The notes under the pieces: model-generated
What the model was told of the DNA's origin: nothing
What the model saw: the letters and a program-made list of their open reading frames with translations, nothing else
Databases searched by the model: none
In this document: one piece after another, positions 46,054 to 59,767 of the stretch
Position numbering within the stretch: the first letter of the stretch is position 1
Layout of the letters: each line of letters begins with the position of its first letter
Source of the DNA: Paralvinella palmiformis
Taxonomy: Eukaryota > Annelida > Polychaeta > Terebellida > Alvinellidae
Reading direction: 5' to 3'
Assembly: GCA_025642065.1 (NCBI GenBank)
Contig: JAODUP010000525.1
Span: forward strand, 62,001-126,000
Length of the DNA: 64,000 nt
Translations under genes and position numbers: made by a program

Positions 46054-47643
46054 GGAAATAATCAACATAGCCAAACAATTATAGATGCAAATTTCATATT
46101 TAGAAACAAAATAAAAACTGCCGCTAGCGTATTTCTCGACTTCTCCATAGCCTTTATTGCAACTAATCATATTATAATACCACATAAATAAAATAGTACT
46201 TTGCGTGCAATGGCCTTAGAGTATTTTACAAGTGATAGTACTAAGAGGAAACAATTTGTTCATTACAAAGAAAACAAGTAATGTACCTATACAATGCCAT
46301 ATATTCAATGAATAGATTCAATGAGAGTGCCGTCACTTTTATAAAGAATAGTAATCACCCATTGTTCGATGTATTGATTACAACATCTAACTTCGATATT
46401 CGACGCATAGTACTTACATAAACATAGACCGTCCGAAGTTTTGAAACGGTCCAGAATGATGAACACACCTGTGCATTACTTGAGCAGCTAGTTGTCTTGA
46501 ACGTACATCTTATGCACTTATTTGAAGTTGCTAATTGTATGTACAATATATGTAAACACTCCCATCAACAGTCACATAGCACAGTGACTTATATATCTAT
46601 GGTATGGATGTGTCTCAGCCATTACTCTCCAGACATATGATAGTGGAACCCTGAAGACATCGACCCAATGTAAGCTATTAAATACTACATCAAACATCTA
46701 AAGAAACAGGATATTAAAATATATTGGTAATGGAAATGGCAATCGCTACTGACACTGGGAAGTCCACATCTCTGACGAACAACAGGATTTGCAGCGTTGT
46801 TTATTTTAATGGTGAGCCACATGTAGGCTACCCTTGTGGATATGTCATAAATCAACACCAGTACAGCATATTATTTTCCCATTGTTCTTTCCTTTTCCTG
46901 TTTAAAATCAATAATATATTTTGTTTAAATCCTTATGCCAGATATATCATATAAAACGGAATGTTAATATTATATCCTATATAATATGACACATATATCG
47001 TATACAAGGTAATATCAATATTAAATGTGCTGTCTAAGCTGTAATAATAACAATAAGATCAATTTACAATAAGAAATAATTACCATATGTTCATCAATTA
47101 TTAATCTATTGCATGGAATATTTACTCTCTTAGATGAATTACACTCGAGTATGTTATTAGATATATAGGCCAATATAAATTTCTTATACAATAAACACAA
47201 AGCTTTATACGATTAGAACTTGTTCGGAAGGTTAAACATATTCTTCTCTCAGCTATATCCAAGACAGAAAATAGACGGACATACCTTAATGTTAGTGTTC
47301 CCGGATAGCAGCTTCTACAGAACTTCCCATCCAGGATTGTTTAGTTACTTCACGATGGGGCCTAGACCTAACAGCGATTGGCTTAGGAAACCTCCGACTG
47401 ACACATTAGCTGGGTGATATATGTACTGTCATCCACAACGGACTCTACAGCTCACTGTCACTAATCCACTACAGTGTGTACCTTGTCGTGTTTTCTATAC
47501 TACTGGAGTTAAATCTTAGCAACCTTAGCCAGCTTATGATTAATAGGACTTAGAATGGAGGGATGGATGTTTCCTTAAAAATAAAGGATGGAAATAATCG
47601 GGTATAAGTGGACGTAAGCGTATTTATTGTATAACATTAAAAT
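46048..47643. other. AT-rich non-coding DNA
   Basis: Short frames at 46355-46546 (minus), 46724-46954 (plus) and 47220-47417 (plus) are free of simple repeats but show no recognised motif. Without homology data they are not called. Confidence 0.45.
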
Positions 47644-47644
47644 A

Positions 47645-47822
47645 GCAACAACAACAACAACAGTGTCCACAATACTTCTAATACCACTACTACTACTACT
47701 ACTACTTCTACTACTACTACTACTACTACTTCTACTTCTACTTCTACTACTACAACTACTACTACTTCTACTACTACTACTCCTACTACTACTACTACTA
47801 CTCTCTACTACTACTACTATTA

Positions 47823-47868
<46 letters not shown>

Positions 47869-47876
47869 TAACAATA
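47645..47876. repeat. (AAC)n-(CTA)n-(AAT)n compound trinucleotide array
   Basis: AAC 47645-47662, CTA with CTT variants 47684-47820, then AAT 47824-47876. It generates poly-Leu and poly-Ser artefact frames. Confidence 0.95.
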
Positions 47877-47879
47877 ATG

Positions 47880-50285
47880 CAATTTAGTTCTATTATTTAT
47901 TTTGGACATAACTTTGGACATAGTAATTTAATTAGTCAATCACGTAATTATATGTCATACAAATTATATATTTCAATAAATATAATCAGCATCAGAAACA
48001 GAAAATAGACATGAAACAGTAAGACTATTTCTTTTTTAATGCGATGTACCTTAGGATATTAATAATTTACTGTGCACACGCCAATATTATTTCGGTGCCA
48101 GCCAGTGGAGTTTCTCTCCAGTTATCCATTTAAAAACCATTATGGAGAAGAAAATCCCATACTTCTAACCAATATACATTGATAATATTCTGTGGCATCA
48201 GTAAATCGTTGACACGTTTAGACAGTTATATGATGATACGAAGGAATTATTACTTTTGTTAAATCAAAACAGTTTTAACAATTTTAATTAGTTCTGTTCA
48301 AATAAACTTCCCATAAATGCAAATAATATCGAATATATCATAATGAGACCATTCTCCAAAACATATGATGCGACAAATCGTAAAGTATTGTAAAGGTTAT
48401 CACAGACTATCATGTTGGCAGCAAGCAGGACAAATATGTTTGCAACTTTCTTTGTTTATTTTTATATGAAATAATCAACTGAAACACCTTTAGAGGTAAT
48501 ATACATACATATATTACCTGATAATATCACTGTCGTTGAATACTCTCATTTTATGATGTTGTTGAAATAGATGTTAAAATTATATTATCTTGGTTTTTGT
48601 TTTTGATTCCTAATTATCCGAACATTGATCTACACATACAATAATAAAAAAATTACATTTAGATTAAATATTGCTAAAGTTGTAACTAATCGGTTTTATA
48701 ATAGGATCTGAATTTTGAAATAGCAGAAAGGCATAATTGAAAGACCTACCTTTGTATCAACGAAAACAAAAGATCATGTCTTATGTAGCATTGCAATCTA
48801 TTCTTTTGGGCATTCAATGTCATCAGAGTAATGTCCATGACTTATTGCCAACTCTCATCACTGCTCCCTCTCTCACTCTTGTACAGCCGCCGATGCACGT
48901 TCAACTGAATAGGTACAATACTTATCCAGTTGGTATGCACTATTCAAGTTATTTAATTTACTTTTCTTTTATGAATCGGTGAAAACAACAAGGCGTGCTT
49001 TAGTTGGCTGTCGCGCACAACTGGTTTATTTGTAGTGACTTTGGTATTTAGTTACCTTTCAGTAGAACATATTTCCTTGTAGACAACCTACCGGTGTGTC
49101 TTACCCTTTCTTAACTAAGTTATATAGCTAGAGCTAGAGCCAAGTAGATGTCAGAACCAATATATTGACTTTATTTATGGAATCTTCTACAAGTAATGGT
49201 AAATAATTAAACCGGAGTATAATATAAATTGCCTAATTTTGAGTACATTATATTAGTTACCCTTTTGATAAAAACAAATACTCACTATAATGAAATACTT
49301 TACACGAATAGCATTTACATGCGAAAATAATCTTAAATTATACTAGCATCCAGGTTGGATATACTGTTATCTGGATCTGCAACTTAGTTCAGTAATTTCT
49401 AGCTCCAAGCTAAGCCCTTCGTGTACAATAAGTGTTGTTATTTTGAACGTCGCCACTATGCTCAGGCTAGAACACAACTTTTATCAATCTACAAATATTA
49501 AACTGAAGGAAGATCTATGATATTCATTTATGGATAAATATATGTAAATAGAAAAATAACTGTTTTCTGTACCTGTAAATTTCGAATAAATGACTATATT
49601 CAATTAACACGTCTTCCATCAACCATGCTTCAATTGAAACTGTCCACAATATCTATACAGAATGTTACTCAAATACAAATCTTGATACACTTCGATATCT
49701 GCACTTACGTTATGTTATTCGCAATATGTGATTTCGTAATTTAATATTTAGATTTATTGGCAAGAAATAATTAGTTAGCCTGATAAAGAATGTCATATGT
49801 AACTCTATAACAAAACTATTGTTTGATGTTCGAAAGCCATAATCAGTTCTGTTTCCATGTGTAAATAAGCATTGTCACGGGATTACCGACACTGCTACTT
49901 AATTCAATGTCTTTTTTACCTTCCTTATCCCGTATACAAGCTAAAATTTGAAAGGTAATATATCGTGTACACAGAATCAGCGACCTTTCCCAATAAAGTA
50001 GCAAAATTAGTCCAAAGGCCATAAAAAGGTTATTTAATATAATGTCAAATTAAGTTTCCTCATTAACCTTAAGCAGTAGAAGTTATTATGTTCTCGATTT
50101 AGTTGTTCTACTGTCAATAACTGATAACACTAGATTAAACATTTCTTCAAAGCCCTAAAATAATAGGTTCTTGAGATAGTCTATTTCAAGATTTGGTATA
50201 AGCCTATGGGATATAACAATAGACTCAGGTTACCATAGGCTCGTCATATTGTAGGATATATTTAGTTTTTACTAATATTAATATC
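47880..50285. other. AT-rich non-coding DNA
   Basis: Nothing recognised. The frame at 48737-48982 has no domain. Confidence 0.5.
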
Positions 50286-50286
50286 A

Positions 50287-50288
<2 letters not shown>

Positions 50289-50322
<34 letters not shown>
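50289..50322. repeat. (ATT)n
   Basis: About 33 bp of ATT, followed by a region rich in ATC/CAT triplets (50322-50560) that keeps a spurious 85-codon frame open. Confidence 0.93.
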
Positions 50323-50790
50323 TGTCATCAGTATTAATCTGTTAATATCATCGTTATAATCATCATCATATCATGATAATCCTCATCATCGTAATTGCCA
50401 TCACACTCAGCATTATCTTCATCGCCATGATAAAGTCCTTAGTACAGCCGAGAGAGAACAATGTGAATTATATGCAATTATTCGTCATATCTATTCCATC
50501 CACTGTCATCATTGTCATCACTATCCTTCTCGTGTGGACTAGAATTACTTTCATTATCGTAGTAAACAATAATATCAAAGATACCATCGTAAACAACTAT
50601 ATAGTAATCTTTCTCATTATCAAAATTTGATTACAATTAAGAAAATTAAACATCATTAATCTACAGTGTTTAACGATAATATAAAAACTTGAACGAAACT
50701 ATAGTTGAAGTAGCTTTAAAATTTAACTGTTTCTGCTTTTTGACTGATTTGTTTTAATTCTAAATTTATCTAATAATCAGATGGATATAT

Positions 50791-50862
50791 AGTGGTAGTG
50801 GTAATAGTAGTGGTAGTAGTAACATTAGTAGTAGGAGTAGTAGTAGTAGTGGTAGTAGTAGG

Positions 50863-50894
<32 letters not shown>

Positions 50895-50969
50895 TAGTAG
50901 TAGTGTAGTAGTAGTAGTAGTAGTATTAGTAGTAGTGGTAGTAGTAGTAGTAGTAGTAGTGGTGGTAGC

Positions 50970-51003
<34 letters not shown>

Positions 51004-51028
51004 GTAGTAGTGGTAGTATTAGTAGTAT

Positions 51029-51068
<40 letters not shown>

Positions 51069-51091
51069 AGCAGTAGTAGGATTAGTAGTAT

Positions 51092-51156
<65 letters not shown>

Positions 51157-51157
51157 T
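50791..51157. repeat. (AGT)n array with GGT and ATT variants
   Basis: About 365 bp of AGT units with periodic GGT, AGC and ATT variants. TGGTAGTAG and TATTAGTAG words recur, suggesting block duplication within the array. A phase break lies near 50904. Open frames of up to 148 codons here are artefacts. Confidence 0.96.
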
Positions 51158-51789
51158 TATAATTATTAATAAGAGTAGCAGAAGCACAAATGTTTATTAG
51201 TATTAGTAACAATTATAGTTGTAGTAGTATGTGTTGCAGTGGAAGTTCTAAGATTATAATATTTGTAACACTATTACCAGCCTTGCCATCATCAGTTGCT
51301 TTACCAAATTACTCTGGAGCTTCATTATTTTGCCCTTTGCTTGAAGCCTGCAAGTTAATCAACTAAGCCATATTTGTCATTACTATCAAATACATTTATT
51401 TAGAACGGAAACCGTATCCATCTGTTTCGCTAATAACATTATTTGACTGTGGACTGATCTAAAAGGTCCATCATGTTGTAGACCGTAAACTAAACAAGCC
51501 ACGCAATAAAATAAAATATATGTAATGTATAGGCTTTTAGATGTTAATCAGTATTTCATATCCATGAGCTATATAATTGTTGAAAATACTTTTTGATACG
51601 AACTTTGGAATCGAATATATGTCATGTGAATGTGAAAGTAAAGACATATATCAATATAAAAATATCCTTAAATTTGCATATCATAATATGGTGACTATAC
51701 CACGGCAAAGGTGAAGTATAATTGATCCGAAGTAATAGAGAATGACAGAGAATAATTATAATCAATTTATTTCTCAGGTTTAAATAGTA

Positions 51790-51855
51790 ATGACATTAGT
51801 AGTAGTTGTATAATGAGTAGTAGTTGTAGTAGTAGTGGTTGTGGTAGTAATAACA
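51790..51855. repeat. degenerate (AGT)n
   Basis: Short AGTAGTTGT-type repeats. Confidence 0.85.
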
Positions 51856-51957
51856 GTTGGACCTTATTATGGGACAATGCCTAACATATAATACTTTCCT
51901 GAAGTCATTTCATCGAGGATTGGAGGAATGAGAACATATTGTAACACGAGCGCTCAT

Positions 51958-51988
51958 ACGCACACACGCACACACACACACACGCACA
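51958..51988. repeat. (CA)n
   Basis: CACACGCACACACACACACA and variants. Confidence 0.9.
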
Positions 51989-52577
51989 CATATACAATAA
52001 CATTATCGTGGTGTTATTTAATAAATATAAAACATAGAATTGTGCTTGGCTCCCATCATTATTTTACTGCCTAATTAAGTAAAGCTTTAACAGGAGATAT
52101 ACATTTTACTTTATACTTGTATATATTCAAACCAATTAGTGATTGATGTTTGGGGTTAATTCCATTTATATCCGGTTGACCTTAATCCCTTTCGATATTT
52201 CAGCTACTGAGGTCGCATTTACTTGTGTTCGAAAATGTTAATGAGGACCTTAGTAAATGTCAGACAAACACTCACTACTACCTCACAATAATTCTCTAGC
52301 CAAGTACAGTGATGAAGGGATGTTTCTATTTATAGGCGATCTGGGCAAAATTAACCTCCATTTAATTTAATTTTAGCAAGCTCTTGCATGTAATATTTAC
52401 ATATATTATCAATGTTAAAGCTTGTCTTAATTATGGCCCTATTATGTCTTTTTGCTTAGTAAACAATAACAAGTGTGATATATGGTGGAAGTCCTATAGC
52501 TGATATTATGGCATTACCACTTATCCCTTGAATTATATCGAGCTCTACAAACATAATATTGAGAAACATCCATATAT
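51989..52577. other. AT-rich non-coding DNA
   Basis: Nothing recognised. Confidence 0.5.
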
Positions 52578-52667
52578 ACGACATATCACATAATTACGAC
52601 ATATCACATAATTACGACATATCACATAATTACGACATATCACATAATTACGACTTATAACATAATT
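52578..52667. repeat. 18-bp minisatellite x 5
   Basis: The unit ACGACATATCACATAATT occurs four times perfectly (52578-52649) and a fifth time with two changes (52650-52667). No spacers separate the units, so it is not CRISPR-like. Confidence 0.96.
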
Positions 52668-55420
52668 ATGACAGTCTAACATTATGGTTGACCCTCAGTA
52701 CATATACTCTTGTGTCAAACTAAAATAAAATAATATAATAGATGACGCTTTGAACAGTTGTATTAAATTGTTATGGATGATTCGTTTATTTCGTATCATT
52801 AAAACTGGTCACACTGTTATCATTTATACTAGAAGGTATTGATAACAATGTAACTGTTGACAAGTATTTCACTGTTTGAAACTAATTTCACCAACTATAC
52901 CTTAATATCTATTTTTATTGGATATATTTTGTGAACTAATCCGGCATACACCTTTCATCACAGCTAAATTGTTATTTTATGTATCGATAATTAAAAACGA
53001 AAACTGTAAAAGATTCCAATCTCTTTAGATTTTTCAACCCAGCCATATTTTTACTGCAATACAATAAGCTTATGTTTTGAAATATTCAGGTCATAATCTA
53101 AAGAGTACTAATGCTCGTTGGTATTCCGTTTGGATGAACAGATATGCTTTAGTTAAAGTAGTATATCTGAAAGAACATGTGAACTTTTGGTTTTTGAAAG
53201 TATTGCTGAATATTTTAAATACTTGGTTCATTATAAGTACCCACCCAATGACTGAATTCCATTATCAGTTAAAATTAGCATATGCTTTTCTAATTACATA
53301 TTTCTGATTTATATTAAAGAAATGTTTCACAAACTAAACCGTAGCACTATCTGATAGTTAATATTATGCACACTGTAGAAGATATATCAATTCATTGTTT
53401 ATTAAAACCAAACAATTCTCAAATTCATCACTATTTATATTCAGGTTAATTGTCATCAATATATCTTATATTTTCTTTCCTTATTATTTACATTTATCCG
53501 GTTTTTTTCTGAAGACCTTCTTATTATGAGTATATCTTAACGAAGGGGTATCATTATATATACAACCTCTCTCGTTTACAAGTCAATATGCCATTCACGC
53601 TCTAAGGAAAAACATTACTTAAGGCTATAATACACTAAATCGGGCCTAACTGCCTAGTATTATCTATATACAGCCTAAACTATATAGGATAAAATACATT
53701 TGTCACAGGTAATTGTATGATACAATATACGGATGGTTTTCTTTGATTCTTTGAAACCAGAAAAATTATAAATGTATACTTTCACAAACTTGGTTAATTT
53801 TTGGCGACAGACTTGTATTTAATTCGCAAATTCACGATCCGCATGCACTTTTACGATTATGATCCAGATACATAAACTTTATAAATGGTTTAAAGCGCAC
53901 TATGCCTCATAAATCTAAATAAATATGTCATTTAGTTATTTACACGAAGAGAGAACACAACTAATTTGCACTACAACTGTAAGTAAAACATATATAATTC
54001 TAACTTTTGTCATATTATGCATGATATGCTTGTAATTTTAGCGATTAACATTATAGAAGAAATATCACATGGTAAATGTATCACTGAGCCAAATTTAGTC
54101 GGCGTAATATTAGACTAACATAAATAATCGTCAGAATTTAAATATGATTGTTGATCTGAATGGTTTCTTTTTCCAGTACGCAGTAATTTCTTAGATTCTC
54201 TTCATAATTAATCAAGTATAACGAGAGAAAAACGAATAAACTTCTGCAATTAACTAATGTGGAATAAATACCATTAATCTAAAAGTATCGGTTATTGGTG
54301 CATAATAGCTGCTGTACTGATTTTTTCTTTAGCTTCTTTAGTATTCAAAGCAAAAATCCCATTCACAATTCACAGACTGGCTGGTCATAGTCACTTGATT
54401 GATTACTTATTATTGGAAAACGGTCACTGAAAATGTCGTTTTTGCTTAACTTGAGTGGAATATTTTAGTTTTTTTTTATAATCAATAATTCATTCTATTA
54501 TTAATAACATTTTAGTAAATATTAGGAATAAAGGATTCATAAATTGCTAACCGCTTATTTATTAAGAATTCGGCTTTTCTGTGTGGGGGTGGGGGGGGGG
54601 GTGCGGAGGATTTCATTATGATTCCGAACACCATCTCATTTTGTTTTGTCAATTGTTTATGGTGAATTAAATTTGTTCTGCAAATACTAGATCCACAACT
54701 TCTGATTGAGCTTCAGAGTAATTGCTTAATTCTTTGGAAATATAGCAAAAATTACAGGAATTGTTTCAGTTATTGATTATTAATTCATTTCCAGATACAC
54801 CAAAACAGTTTACACTTTTATTATTGTGTCTTTCATTAAAACTTAGTTTTTTCAAAATGTATTTATTCAGCAACATTCTAACTGATTATGGGCATCAACC
54901 CATAAGTTTTCATTTCATACTCCGAGGACATGAGTTGGCATAGTTTCGGTGCTTAATCAACCATGAACGACTGTCACCCCACTCACGACAGCTACTCATC
55001 TATAGTTTTAAGTGTTAGATTAACGCAATATGCAAATCACTAATACATTATTGTAATACGTTAAGGGAAACCAAGTCTATCGTCTCTCGAGTCTATTTTC
55101 CATGCCTCTTCATTGCACTTGGACTATTGATTATTTGGCATTGATGATAAGGCTTGGTTCTCTATTTATAGAAGAATAGCTACATCCACGTAAACACATA
55201 AACACGAATTCAAATCCAAATACGCACACTAACGCACGTACAGACACACACACGGGCGCCTCCCAAACACACATTGATAAAAATCATAACTGCTTAGTAA
55301 TCATGTCATCTGCCTAATCGACTGATTATTTACATAGGAGATATCTCTGGATTTTCGCTCAAAACGAACACATATAAAGATTGCTTAATAATATGCTATT
55401 AAGATGGGTGTGTGAGAGTG
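52668..55420. other. AT-rich non-coding DNA with one G run
   Basis: A G-rich run lies at about 54582-54606 (GGGGGTGGGGGGGGGGGG). Otherwise nothing was recognised; the frames at 53077 and 54761 have no motif. Confidence 0.5.
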
Positions 55421-55426
55421 CGTGTA

Positions 55427-55429
<3 letters not shown>

Positions 55430-55501
<72 letters not shown>
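55430..55501. repeat. (GT)n inside R1 copy 2
   Basis: About 70 bp of pure GT. In R1 copy 3 the corresponding place reads GATGTGTGCGTATACC, so the tract appears to have grown from a short GTGTG word inside the element. Confidence 0.93.
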
Positions 55502-55504
<3 letters not shown>

Positions 55505-55990
55505 ATACCTATACATGTGTCTGGGCTACTCATCAGCCTGTGGGAACCAGCTAATTGGCTTTTCGTACGCGACAAATATGTCACGCCCACAGGAAAGTGG
55601 CTACATGCAGGCTACGTACACAACCGCAAGCATGTAAAACATACCATCTGACACCACAGCTCGCAGTAAATAACACGTGCGTATGGTTCAAGGGCGACAT
55701 GCTACACACATATGATAACTACTTTGAAACCATAGTTTATATTCAACAGTAATTTTCTGTCATCCAAAAGAAACCTGTATATAAAGAACATTTCAGATGC
55801 TGACAACAGCTTTATTCTGGATTCGAATAACTAAACAAATCCTACCTTTATGAACCGTATCGATACACGTCCAAAGGGTCTGGTGTCGAAGTTCTTTTCT
55901 GAACTCGTGAAAAGTTAGGCCTTTTATAGGACCTCAGCGCGTTAATAAACATTGCAGTTTGTTGACCACGTGACACAATGTACACCTACT
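55502..55990 (+). repeat. dispersed repeat family R1, copy 2
   Basis: It shares with copies 1 and 3 TACTCATCAGCCTG, GGAACCAGCTAATTGG, TTTTCGTACGCGACAAATA, ACGCCCACAGGAAAGTGGCT, CCATCTGACACCACAGCTC, AGTAATTTTCTG, TTTATTCTGGATTCGAATAA and GTGAAAAGTTAGGCC. The 5' part present in copies 1 and 3 (ACATCAACAT...CCACAT) is missing here, replaced by the (GT)n tract. The frames on it (55412-55752) differ between copies and are not genes. Confidence 0.83.
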
Positions 55991-58900
55991 CCATATGGAA
56001 GCAGCGAAGTGAGTAAATAATGAGAGAGATCAGATCTACTAGGTGTTGAAAATTTGAATAGATATGATAAGTCTAACATGATCTGAACAAGGTAAAATGT
56101 GAAAGGCCAAACTTTTGTTCATTTAATTTTTTTGCAAGACAAGAGATACTATCATCATTCTGAAGATACTTTTACGATTATGTACCTCAGAAAATCATAG
56201 CTTTTACATCATAATGCTGAAGTAATTAGATGAACAGTTTCGTTTTTTATGTATACTGTTACTTATTTTAAATGTGTACAAACAACTTCTCGAGAGAATT
56301 TGGTAACTAAGGAAATCACACTACGGCTTAATATGATTATTAAGGCCAAATCCTTTATCTGAAGATAATGCTTACATTCAAGCAAGCCAATATCTTACGT
56401 GTTTTCAAAAATGCTAACATTTCCACATATTAACGAACAATACACATTCCATAGGCTGTTAGTGATTACGAAAATCAATAGGTATACAGGTTGAATCGCA
56501 TGTATCCGCTAGTGAATATACAGTCAATTATCATAAACAGCTAAATATAATTACTGAATCTCTCAACCTATTAGAGTCTCTTGTTATTTTCATGGAAGAC
56601 AAGACATATCACGTACCACATAAACACAATTATGACAATTTATAAATAATTATTGATTTACCAAATCACCCCAGAAAATAAATGTTGACTAGCCAAATAA
56701 TGAGATATGTTTTTGTAGTTAATTTCCAGATAACTTCGAAGGACACCATGTGACATAGAAAGTCACTCTATAGTATACATTTACAAATTTGTTGTTCTAT
56801 ATTTGCTAATTAGTGTTGTTGCTGTAATTTATAATTGTGTAGTATTAGACGAAATTAAAAGTTCAGGATTTGTTATCCTGTAGCTTTCTAATAACTTATC
56901 GGTATATAAACACGAATAAAGAGAAACACACGTGCTTGTGGTGTGTTATTTTAAAATAGTAACACATTAACTTACTTTAAACTGTCTGCCTATTAAATAA
57001 TAAGTGCAAAGAACGATAAATAAATTGCCACCATACAACATATCATTTTTACTGTATTGTTACCCAGTATAAATACAATAACAATCGTAAGTCGTGTATC
57101 AATTCCTGTAGAAAGAAAGTTTCCTAGATGTGCCCATTTAACTATCGCAAACACGAACTTCTGTCATTAATCATACTTATTGTCCTGAACACCAGTAGTA
57201 CATGATGAATAACGTTGTTTTGTGTGACTTCCAGTGAATGGAATGTAGCACAATGACAACAGAGGAACTGCATGTTAACATGTAGTTAGTAACATGTAAC
57301 ATTGTCCCAAGGAGATACTATGACAAGCTTAGTGAATGAGTGTCTTCAGAATACCTAAATCCTTAATTTCGTAGTTATTGATTACTGTTAGTTCTATTTC
57401 TTGTGTTATATATGTAAACTCTGTATAATTACTTAAACATGTAATGTTATATATTTTTAACGTTTAGCAGTGGTTTAGTGTGTCTAACAATCACACTATC
57501 ATGTATCACAGTACATGCTATATTTGAGTACTTGTGCGTAGTGTTGTAGGAACACTGAATTTTATAAAAATGTTGCTTTATGATTTACAAGAAATCGCCT
57601 TATAACCAAGGAATCATAAACCGATTGTTTAATACATGCATTATATTTATGATTCAGTGGTCATGAGGTACAAGTATCGTCGTGGTCTGTAAAAGGTCAG
57701 TCGGTAAATTAAAACGACCTTGTTTGACAACAGAAACAATTAAAACCAAGAATAAGGAAGTAGAAAGCACACTTCCTTCCAAGTTCAAGCTGCATTCGTT
57801 CTTATGTAAACCACCACGATTTACGTAAACATCACATAGCTGGTCTAAATGTTATCTGTCAGAACAATCTCCGCTACAGTTCATTTGAAATGCTCTCACA
57901 ATTTGTGGAATAGAATCAACTTAGTGGACACTCATCACAAGGTCACATGCTAAATATTAGAAAATCACCCCAAAAAGGAACTTTCACTCAAAAACGTATA
58001 CTTGTTGAAACACAATAATGATAAGTTAAATTTAAGTTCTATTATATTGCGGCCATTCCTCAGTTACGGACACAAATCACTGACCCCGATGGTGACCGTA
58101 ATACATGCGTTATGTTGGGTTATAATTTTAGTAGAATATATTTCAAATAAATGATCCCAATGACCCTTATGGTATAATTATTGTTATTTAGTAAATGTTT
58201 ATGCCAATATTATTCTACAAGTATCCAAAGCTATATTTTTCCAAATATATCATACTTAAAATACCAATCCAGATATCCGATTATGAGGTAAATCAGAACA
58301 AAATGCGACTATTAAGTTCCAGGTGAGGTTTAGAATCATGCTATTTTGTTTGTAGAATAACTTTAAAAGGTATTTTGCATCATCTTTAATTATATAGTTA
58401 CCCCTAAAGACAAGCAGCGATGTTAAACAATTATAGCCAATTCCTAATATCACATGATGACTAGTATTATTACGTTGGAAGTATTATGATAAACGAACTA
58501 CATTGTGGTACTTTGGTGTCTGTTAAAGGTAAGACGACTCGATTGCTACATTTTCTTCGATCGTGACCAGGGAGAAATGAAGACGATATAACCAACATTA
58601 ACGTTGAAAGGGACATCTAGGGAAGAAGATCGACAAGATCTTCTAAAATTCTAAAAGTTCAAAAAAAACAGGCGACAGCCAACTAATAAAGATATATAGT
58701 GTAGTTACAAGAGCTTTAATTTTGAATAAACCATAATTACATTTCTGAAGTTTTTTATGAATTTATTTACCATAAATAAATAATAACTTATTTTGCTACG
58801 TATTTTCTGTGTGAAGAAACATATAAATTTCAATCAGACGAAAGTTGTCATCTTTACAACAGCAATTAGCGTAAATGTATTTCATTCTCGGTTAAATATG

Positions 58901-59385
58901 TAATATATAACATCTAATTAGCCCATCTCTCTTTCAAAAATAGATTCTAATTCAAATTTTAAAGCAGATTATTATAATTAGACATCAAACACATAACTCA
59001 TCTTCTTTAATTCCTGAAAATTCTCACTTATTCAAATCATGTGATTTGTTTTGTTGGCGAAAAAGATTACTGTCGATATATAATATATTTTAACTATCTG
59101 ATACGCTTGATCTTGTATAAAAATAATTGATTGATTACTATTCAGTGATTATTTAATCTTTTTAATAAAGTTGTGAAAGGTGAGGACGTCTCAAAATGTA
59201 TTCAGTGGTGTGATATCGATGATTTAATTATATTATAAACATGTTGGACTGCTTGGATAATACATACTATTAACAAAACCAATTAAGGAGGTATCAGAGT
59301 GACTGGGTCATAATGTAGCTGGATAAGTGGGTGACTAGAGAGTATACACGTTCAAAAGTAAATAAGTGAATGAGAGTGTGAGTTA
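55991..59385. other. long AT-rich non-coding stretch
   Basis: No gene, RNA or repeat family was recognised. Confidence 0.5.
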
Positions 59386-59767
59386 GTGAGTGGGGTGAGT
59401 GGGGTGAGTGGGGTGAGTGGGGTGAGTGGGGTGAGTGGGGTGAGTGGGGTGAGTGGGGTGAGTGGGGTGAGTGGGGTGAGTGAGTGAGTGAGTGAGTGAG
59501 TGAGTGAGTGAGTGAGTGAGTGGGTGGGTGAGTGAGTGAGTGGTGGTGGTGGTGGGGTGGTGAGTGGTGGTGGTGAGTGGTGGGGGAGTGGTGGTGGTGG
59601 TGAGTGGTGGTGGTGGTGGTGGTGGTGGTGGTGAGTGAGTGGTGGTGGTGGTGGTGGTGGTGGTGAGTGAGTGAGTGAGTGAGTGAGTGAGTGAGTGAGT
59701 GAGTGAGTGAGTGAGTGAGTGAGTGAGTGAGTGAGTGAGTGAGTGAGTGAGTGAGTGAGTGAGTGGT
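59386..59767. repeat. compound (GTGA)n / (GGT)n array, copy 2
   Basis: It has four zones: a regular (GTGAGTGGG)n block of about ten 9-bp units (59390-59478), a GTGA block (59479-59540), a GGT-rich interior with short GTGA words (59540-59665), and a long pure GTGA block (59665-59764). It is C-free on the plus strand like the array at 8.8 kb. The order 'pure GTGA - GGT interior - pure GTGA' is the same in both arrays, so they may share an origin or a mode of growth. Confidence 0.95.

Noticed and set aside
46724..46954. 76-codon frame with a plausible-looking peptide start
   Set aside because: There is no domain, splice context or homologous block that I recognise.
48990..49015. The word TTAGTTGGCTGTCGC, also present in reverse complement near 58670-58685
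   Set aside because: The shared stretch is only about 15 bp with no similarity on either side, so it is not supported as a repeat family.
50766..51212. Poly-Thr / poly-Leu / poly-Val frames of up to 148 codons
   Set aside because: They arise from the AGT trinucleotide array in different frames and strands.
52578..52667. CRISPR-like array
   Set aside because: The 18-bp units are contiguous with no spacers, and the genome is animal.
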